From: Neurospora tetraspora
Lineage: Eukaryota; Ascomycota; Sordariomycetes; Sordariales; Sordariaceae
Length of the DNA: 64,000 nt
Reading direction: 5' to 3'
Assembly: GCF_033439725.1 (NCBI RefSeq)
Contig: NW_026944389.1
Location: 310,001-374,000 of the forward strand
A program made the position numbers and the translations under genes. The notes under the pieces were generated by a model. That model did not search any database. It was not told the DNA's origin and was given only the letters and a program-made list of their open reading frames with translations. The first letter of the stretch is position 1. Every line of letters starts with the position of its first letter. Shown one piece after another: positions 57,752 through 64,000 of the stretch.

Positions 57752-60700
57752 CAGCGATCCCCATAATTTAAGATAATTCAAGATGGCCCCCAAATTGGAT
57801 TATCTTACGTAAAAATCCCCAAAATTGATTAAAGTGACCCTCAAATTATATTATATTATTATCTTGAATTGAATCGGCGGATAATTTGTCCGGACCGCTG
57901 GGAACTACATATAAACTTCCAGACCGTTATTAATATTAAAAAAACCGTTTTCAGCGCCAGTTTTTAAGTAAAGTAATGATTTTAATAGTCGTATAATTTA
58001 TACGATATTTTATAAACCCGATTACGTAGCGGGTTTAATTGAAAATATATTCGTATTTTAATAATTTAGTAGATATAGTTAGGAAATTAATAACTATACG
58101 TAATAATCGAAGAAAGCGGTCTTTATTATTTATGTTTACCTACTATTTAATAAGGTTAAAGATTAGGTTATTTCTAGTAATAACGACGGGAAAGTATCGG
58201 TTAACCTTATTATTTAATTTGAAATTATTGTTAAGATCGTTATAGAAATTCTCCTTTTAAAGATACTTAATACGATAGGGATGTATATCGCGGGGTAGGG
58301 TACTAATTAGTACCTTTATATAAATAATAGCAGCGTCCTTATATTATCTATATAATAATTCTTTAAAAGTATCGAATATTTCGTTACCCTACTAAGTATT
58401 AAAGTAAATAAGTACGCCGCGTTTGCAATAATTAAGGAAGAGAATTATTATTAGTTAATATAATAACGAATTTTCTATAATATTAAGATATTTATTTATT
58501 TTTGCTAGCGAGAGATCGATATTACTACGGATAAATAAATCCCTATTTAAACCGAAGTTAAGAATAGGGATTTTTAAAATACGTAATTAATTTTGGGGAC
58601 GAGGTTCGTTTTTTATTAATTATAATAAATCTCTTTTATTATTATAGTATTAAAGGAGTAAGGTAGCGCTTCGATATAACTATTTAGGTATTAGATCATT
58701 ATATATTTAATTTACCAGTAAGGTTAGTAATAGCGGTTAGGATAGAAGGACCGTCGAAGGGTTTTATTTTAAAACGAGAAAAATAGAAAAAATAGTATTT
58801 TTTTAATTTTATAATTAATCTTTTAAGGGCCGGGAAAATTTCGCTCAATTTAGGTTCTAATCCTTTAAAATACTCAATTACCTCTTTAAATAATACAAAG
58901 ATATTAAGAATTAATCTAAATATATCCTAATTATACAAAGTAAATATATTTTTCTTTAGTAATCACTTTACCGGGTCGGAAACGTTACAATTTATATATA
59001 ATTATACTTCGATAGCGGAACGTAATCGAATAGCGCATTCATTATAAAATATTAGGAATTTTATTACATTAAATTATTTTATAAAAGGGTAAAGTACTTA
59101 TTTTCGTCGTCGATAACTACGTTGCCTACGATACAAGAAATACGAATTAATATTAATAAAAATAATAGGGAGAAAGTTATTAATTAAATTTTTAAAGTAG
59201 ATAGGGCAGTACATTTTTATACTATATAGAAATAAAATTCTCCCTCCTCTATAGTAACTTTTTAATAAATTATATTATATTATATAATTTATTAAGTATA
59301 GCTCTCTTTCTCTAGCGCTCTAACGTCTCCTCCTCATCGGTATTAGAATTCCCCCTTTCCTTATTATCAAGAATATTATTGTAATAACTATCGAAAAATA
59401 CTTTTATTGCTAAATTAAGGATATAATTTAAATAATAAACCCGCTACTCTTTTATTGCCTCGTCGTTATTTATTCCCGCCTTCGCTAATATATATTTAAT
59501 TACTTTATTATTTGACGTTACTTTATTATAATAAAAGCAACCGAATTTCTTCTAAATATTATAATTATTAATAATTTTATAGAAGATAGCGCTTATATTT
59601 TCGCCATTATAATCACTTTTAACGTAGGTGATTACGAATAAGCGCGTATATAGTATATTAATAATATTAGCGAAATAATCGACGACGGCTATTATATTAT
59701 AGACGTTTAGGAATATTTAGAAATCGAAAGATAAATATACTTTATATAGGGATTTAATAATTTATTAATATTAACTTTACTTTTTTAAACCGCTATTTCT
59801 CTTCTAATTAACATTAGATTATTAAATTACCTTTAAGAATGATTTCTAATATAGCGGAGTTTAATAATATTAAACCGCAAAGGTCATTATTTTTAATTAT
59901 AATATAAATAACATTCGAAGTATCGGTAAAATTTAATAGCGCCTTCTTAATAATTTTACGATAAATTTTAGGAATAGAGTTCTAAAATACTATAGATTAA
60001 AAAATATTATAAATAGTTTTACACTTCTTATTCGATAATTCCTTTTTAAGGTTGTATATTCGATAAATTCCCTCAAAATAATTAGTAGCGCTATTTATCG
60101 AAATCATTTTATAAACGGTATCGCAATAATCGTAAAATTAGTAAATCTAGTTTTTTTTTAATAATATTTCGTTAGTTACTATAGCTAAATGAACCTAGAG
60201 CTATACTATAATAGTATATCTATAACCGCTTATTTTATGGACGTAATAATTAAGCGTCTAGTATGTGCCTCCATCCTTCGATAACTATATAAAGGTATTC
60301 GGAATATAGTCTTAATAGCGTTTTTAGATCTATCGCCTTTAATTTAGCGACCTTCGTTTATAATTATCGCGGCAGGCGAAGGGCTAGATATAATTGCGAG
60401 TTAAATTGTAATAAGTTTATCGATGGCGGGGCGAGTTTAGTAGCAATAAGGCTTAACCTTACTTAATTAATTTGGCTAGTAGGGATAGATATTACGATAG
60501 GGGATTCCGCAAGTAGTATTATTAGTATTAATTTCGTAAAGGGTATAATTAATAATTGGGGTTAATAGAAATCGGGCGAATTAATTAAAATTTAACGGAT
60601 TTGGCGGAGGGGAACTCTAGTACCTTTAATACTAGCGACCTCTATTATAAGTTAATAATTAACATTACCTTTACGAGGTATATACCGATCCGAGGCCCGG

Positions 60701-60941
60701 ATATACGTTTATACAAGTAGATATAAAGTTAATATATATATAGAAATGACTAGATTCTATAGCAAAAATAGGTTAAATGCATGTTTACTAGTAATACTTT
60801 ACTTATATAATGAAACGGTATATTTAAGCTAAAATGCGGTTACGATTGAATTACACTTGAAGATTTTACCCCCCAATTGAATTGAGAAAAAAGAGCTCGA
60901 TTTGAATTGAATTATTTGGTCTTGAATTATAGGGACCGCTG
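57752..60941 (-). mobile_element. RIP-degraded hAT transposon (3190 bp)
   Basis: Ends are inverted repeats of about 22 bp: CAGCGATCCCCATAATTTAA at the left and, reversed, CAGCGGTCCCTATAATTCAA at the right, differing only by transitions. An 8-bp target duplication ATATCCGT (57744-57751 and 60942-60949) is perfect. CAG ends and 8-bp duplications are hallmarks of hAT elements. The interior is AT-rich and stop-ridden. On the minus strand near 59445-59390 it reads YYLNYILNLAIKVFF, matching the G-H-[IL]-x-N-L-x-x-K-x-F region of fungal hAT transposases, followed by an acidic stretch (NTDEEETLER). Length and content point to an originally autonomous element killed by RIP. It sits just downstream of the B4 tail. 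Confidence 0.92.
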
Positions 60942-60949
60942 ATATCCGT

Positions 60950-62559
60950 TTCTCCTTCGTGCAGCTCCAAACTGAACATCCGCGGAGGTGGTTATTCGTA
61001 TCTGGCATATTTGCCGCAAAAAGTCCTTACCAGAATCACCTATTTCATCAGAACGTTCGATCTGGCCAATTTGAGAGGTCAAGGTGTCAGGCCGAAGAGT
61101 CCAACGCATGTTCCGCGACCTTTGCAAGAGGTCGACGAGAGGGAGGGTCGCAAGGGGAGAGGGGGAGAGGTGCTCTACGCCGTACCCTTCTCCCGCTACC
61201 AGCGAGCCGCCACTAGGATCTGGGCCACCACCACCTACGATACAAGCCAAACATTTAACAAAAGATTGATGTACGAGTAGTCTTAATAGAGTCTTAGTTT
61301 CGTAAGTTGATTGCAATATGAGCGTTCATGGCATATGTGACACACTGGCTACCTTTGTTGTTTCCCCTGCATGATGCATGTCCCCGAACGCAGGGGTAAG
61401 GAGTGTGAAAACAAGGTAGAAGCACTCAGCATTGTGTAACATGAGTAAACAATGCGATTCTGCCTATTATGACCAGGAGGTAATGTTTGAAACTGGATCT
61501 GAGGAGAGTCACTCGATCCGCTCATTGCTTACCACACATCTCAATTTAACAGGAGGCAATACCAAAGTCAATCATGGGGTTCTAATTGACGCTCATGTCT
61601 CCGTTCGTCCGTCCTGCATTACTATAAACTGTGAATGAAGAATTCATAACTTCTGAGAAACCATGACACCCCCATGTCTTGCAACCATACCTCCAGAGTC
61701 CTCGACAACTTTCCAAGCCGTCCAAGCATCTTCAATCCAGTCCGCAAACGACGGGGCTGTGGTTGACGACGTCGGATCACCAACCGGTCAAGAAAGCTTC
61801 GCTACGAGAGTGTTGTTGGTGGTCAAAGGTTTAAAGCTCAGCACTTCCTTCCTGGTTGAGCTGGAACCTGAATAGCACCTGCCAGGTTTAGCTTTCCTCC
61901 CGCTTCACCTTCCACAGTTGCAAAGGTTTAGAGCTGCCCCGCTGGATATTCTGGCAGTATAAGATCCCCTGCTCGATTTTTCTTTCGGGGTTGGGAACTT
62001 TTCTCTCTTGCATCGTAAACCGATCCCACAAAATTGACCCCCGAACTCAACCGCGAACCTACACCGCGACCGACTTCGACTGTTGACCAACCGATCTATC
62101 TTCGCGCAACCCACCTACCTACAACTTAACAACCTCTCTTCAACTTGCGACCACCGCGCACAACATCACGCCGCTTCCGTCGACACCTACTACTCCTCCT
62201 CGTCTACTGACCGAGCCACCTCGACAACTCCTACTCCTGCTCGGCTACTGACAGAGCCACCTCGACAACTCCTACTCCTGCTCGTCTACTGACGGCCCCG
62301 CGCGCGTGCTCTGCTGAACAGCCAGCCACCGGCGCTTTCGACACTAGCGACGCAAGACTCAACCGTTACGGACCTGTCTCCCTCGAACTCACCGACCGAC
62401 AGAACAGCAAACAATGTCACCGTCGCACATTCCCTCTATCCCCTTTCGCTTCCTGTCGCCGACAACCGACAGCCAAACCTCGACAACCCCCTCCATTCCC
62501 TTTCAAGCTTCGCGTCCGATCTTCATAACTTCTTCCTCAGTACCCAATCCTTCGCCAAC
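60950..62559. other. Intergenic region, promoter of B5
   Basis: Overlapping frames at 60950-61280 (plus and minus) have no known domain. The rest up to about 62050 shows nothing. From 62050 the sequence is CA- and CT-rich, like a leader, and holds a 41-bp tandem repeat. Confidence 0.45.
62190..62295 (+). repeat. 41-bp tandem repeat upstream of B5 (about 2.5 copies)
   Basis: Units start at 62190, 62231 and 62272, each beginning CTACTCCT and containing GAGCCACCTCGACAACTC. They lie 265-370 bp before the ATG of B5, in the promoter or leader. Confidence 0.85.
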
Positions 62560-63679
62560 ATGTCCGACAGCATTCTCAAGGGATTCGTCCCCGCGATGGA
62601 GGCCGCAGTGCACCAACGCAACCCCCACCTGAAGGAGTGGTGGAGGATCATCCTATATATCCAAGAGCACATTGCACAGCCCGGCGACCGAGCCGTCTTA
62701 TCGCTCGCCGTGATCAAGCGACAGAAGGGTCTCGCATGGGAAGACAGATATGACGAGTTTGCGAGACACGCCTACGAGTATCTCGAGTTCGGGTACCGGA
62801 TGGGAGCGTCCGAACAGTTCATCAAGCGCATTGCCTGGACCAAGCCAAACATTCGCCACGATGCCTTCAAGGACATGAACAGCCACGAGCTGTCGCTTGC
62901 CAGGAGACCCAAGAAGGGCGAGGACGAAGCCGACCAGGCCTACGATGCCCGCATGAAGACTGAAGGGGAGTTCTGGGTCCACCAGGAAGTTCTCTTCAGC
63001 CACACTTCGAAGAGAATGCCCATCGAGACATTGAGGGATATCCCATGCTACTCAGATGATGAGTGTCATTTCGTCAAGCTGATGGTGGAGGCAATTGTCG
63101 ACATGGATGGCGAGAAAGATGGTAACATTCACCAGATCGATGCAGTCAAGAAGGCATCAAAGGGTGTCATCCAGCACCTCGCCTGGGTCCTCATGGTGAG
63201 TCATGTCCCTCTAATTCAGCACTGACAAGGACCTAACTAACGAGATAAATAGCAAGAGGCCAAGCTCGCCCAGGCGGGCAGACCCGGAATTGCGCCTTTC
63301 TGTACCAGTTTCTATCTCCGGGAGTACGAGTCGTTCTGGGATCGTTGGGACGATATGACGGCACTCTTCAAAGTAGGTTGATGCCCGTGTACCTCTGTGA
63401 AACGCTTGGTTTTTCTAAAATCCTCGAACAGGTCTCGAAGGCGGCAGTTGCCAACCTTCTTATCACGCCGTATTTCAAGCGCTTCGCGTGCGATCCCCAT
63501 ACGGAGCTCCAGGCAAGTTAACCGCCTCTTTTCAGCGCACTTTCTTCAGACCGCTAACAGTTTCTTAGAGGAAGGAGGGCAACGCCCACAACAACGAGAC
63601 CAAGGCCATGAAGGCCAGAGATGGGCAGGCGGCGCTTGCTGCCCAGGCCTCTGGCTCGGGAGCTGCTAACCACCACTAG
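62560..63679 (+). CDS. Family member B5, intact
   Basis: Model join(62560..63195,63253..63372,63432..63512,63569..63679), 315 aa; all junctions are in phase. The third intron uses a GC donor (GCAAGT). The intron that splits W-x-I-I from I-Q in other members is absent here, and the text runs straight through (EWWRIILYIQEHI). Motifs in order are YDEFARHAYEYLEFGYR, HELSLARRPKK, MKTEGEFWVHQEVL, LRDIPCYSDDE, VKLMVEAIVDMDG, then the 120-bp exon EAKLAQAGRPGIAPFCTSFY with WDRWDDMTALFK, the 81-bp exon VSKAAVANLLITPYFKRF, and a short hydrophilic end. No disabling change is seen, so this is the best reference sequence for cluster B. Start choice: the first ATG of the frame, after a CA-rich leader. Function is unknown; no membrane segment, signal peptide or catalytic motif is visible. 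Confidence 0.78.
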
Positions 63680-64000
63680 GGTGGTCCTCCTGACCCGCCA
63701 CACTCATAGTAATGAGATTAGTGCCGACAGCCATCCGTTGATTGACTCTTCCAAGACAAGTGGAGGAGACATGACTCAGACGAGGAAGATGACGAAACAG
63801 GACTTCTTCAACAAATTCACCGAGAGGGAGGCAGGACTGGGAATGAAGAGGTCGGTGGTTGTCATTGTACGATTCATGTATAAGATTCGAAACACAGTCA
63901 AGGAACGATCAGGGTTATAGTCAAATCACTGTCTGTCGGGTATTAGAAGACCGTAGACAAAGAATCGAGGGCAATAGCATCATTTCATAGAAATCTCTTC
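63680..64000. other. Downstream flank of B5
   Basis: A short open frame (63621-63920) overlaps the end of B5 in another frame. It has no recognisable domain and is not called. Nothing else is seen to the window end. Confidence 0.5.

Noticed and set aside
60927-61316. 129-aa minus-strand frame beside the hAT element
   Set aside because: It overlaps the terminal inverted repeat and target site of the transposon and competing plus frames, with no recognisable motif.

Overview
This window looks like a nuclear segment of a filamentous ascomycete, most likely a Neurospora-type member of the Sordariales. The reasons are intron-poor genes with short introns (about 50-90 bp) carrying CTAAC-like branch sites, a normal-GC background interrupted by very AT-rich blocks in which transposon genes are riddled with C-to-T and G-to-A changes (the signature of repeat-induced point mutation, RIP), and housekeeping genes with clear fungal relatives.

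Left part (1-12.4 kb) is ordinary euchromatin: a vacuolar TRP-type calcium channel gene (Yvc1 family, minus), an AT-hook protein with a long CAA-encoded polyglutamine tract (minus), a METTL16-type RNA m6A methyltransferase (plus), a small membrane protein (plus) and an XAP5/FAM50 splicing-related protein (minus). From 12.4 to 19.2 kb genes thin out. Here lie two copies of one short transposon family (15032-15620 and 17859-18409), each with matching terminal inverted repeats and a perfect 8-bp target duplication (hAT type). The first copy interrupts a small open reading frame. Broken BTB/POZ and C2H2 zinc-finger genes lie between them.

The rest is dominated by one unrecognised gene family, all on the plus strand, in two clusters separated by a 13.4-kb RIP-degraded transposon block. 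Cluster A (19.3-30.1 kb) holds seven members or remnants (A1-A7). Cluster B (47.8-63.7 kb) holds five (B1-B5). Members of both clusters share a C-terminal half with the same motif order (a Y-x-G-x-I-x-S-E-x-E-F-like motif, an L-x-D-[LI]-P motif, an A-x-x-A-H-x-G...A-P-W motif and a V-S-K-A motif) and matching intron positions, so they are one family. Most copies carry frameshifts, in-frame stops, truncations or insertions; A3, A5, B1, B2, B4 and B5 give spliced models that read through. No function can be assigned from sequence. Two members (B3, B4) have an in-frame TAG followed by a long open frame, and an intron-containing tRNA-like gene with an odd anticodon loop lies in the same cluster.

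The RIP block (30.08-43.5 kb) contains a Ty3/Gypsy pol relic (minus), a Ty1/Copia pol relic (plus) and a later-inserted 2265-bp LTR element with 262-bp LTRs and a 5-bp target duplication. A second AT-rich island (57752-60941) is a complete but RIP-degraded hAT transposon with terminal inverted repeats and an 8-bp target duplication.
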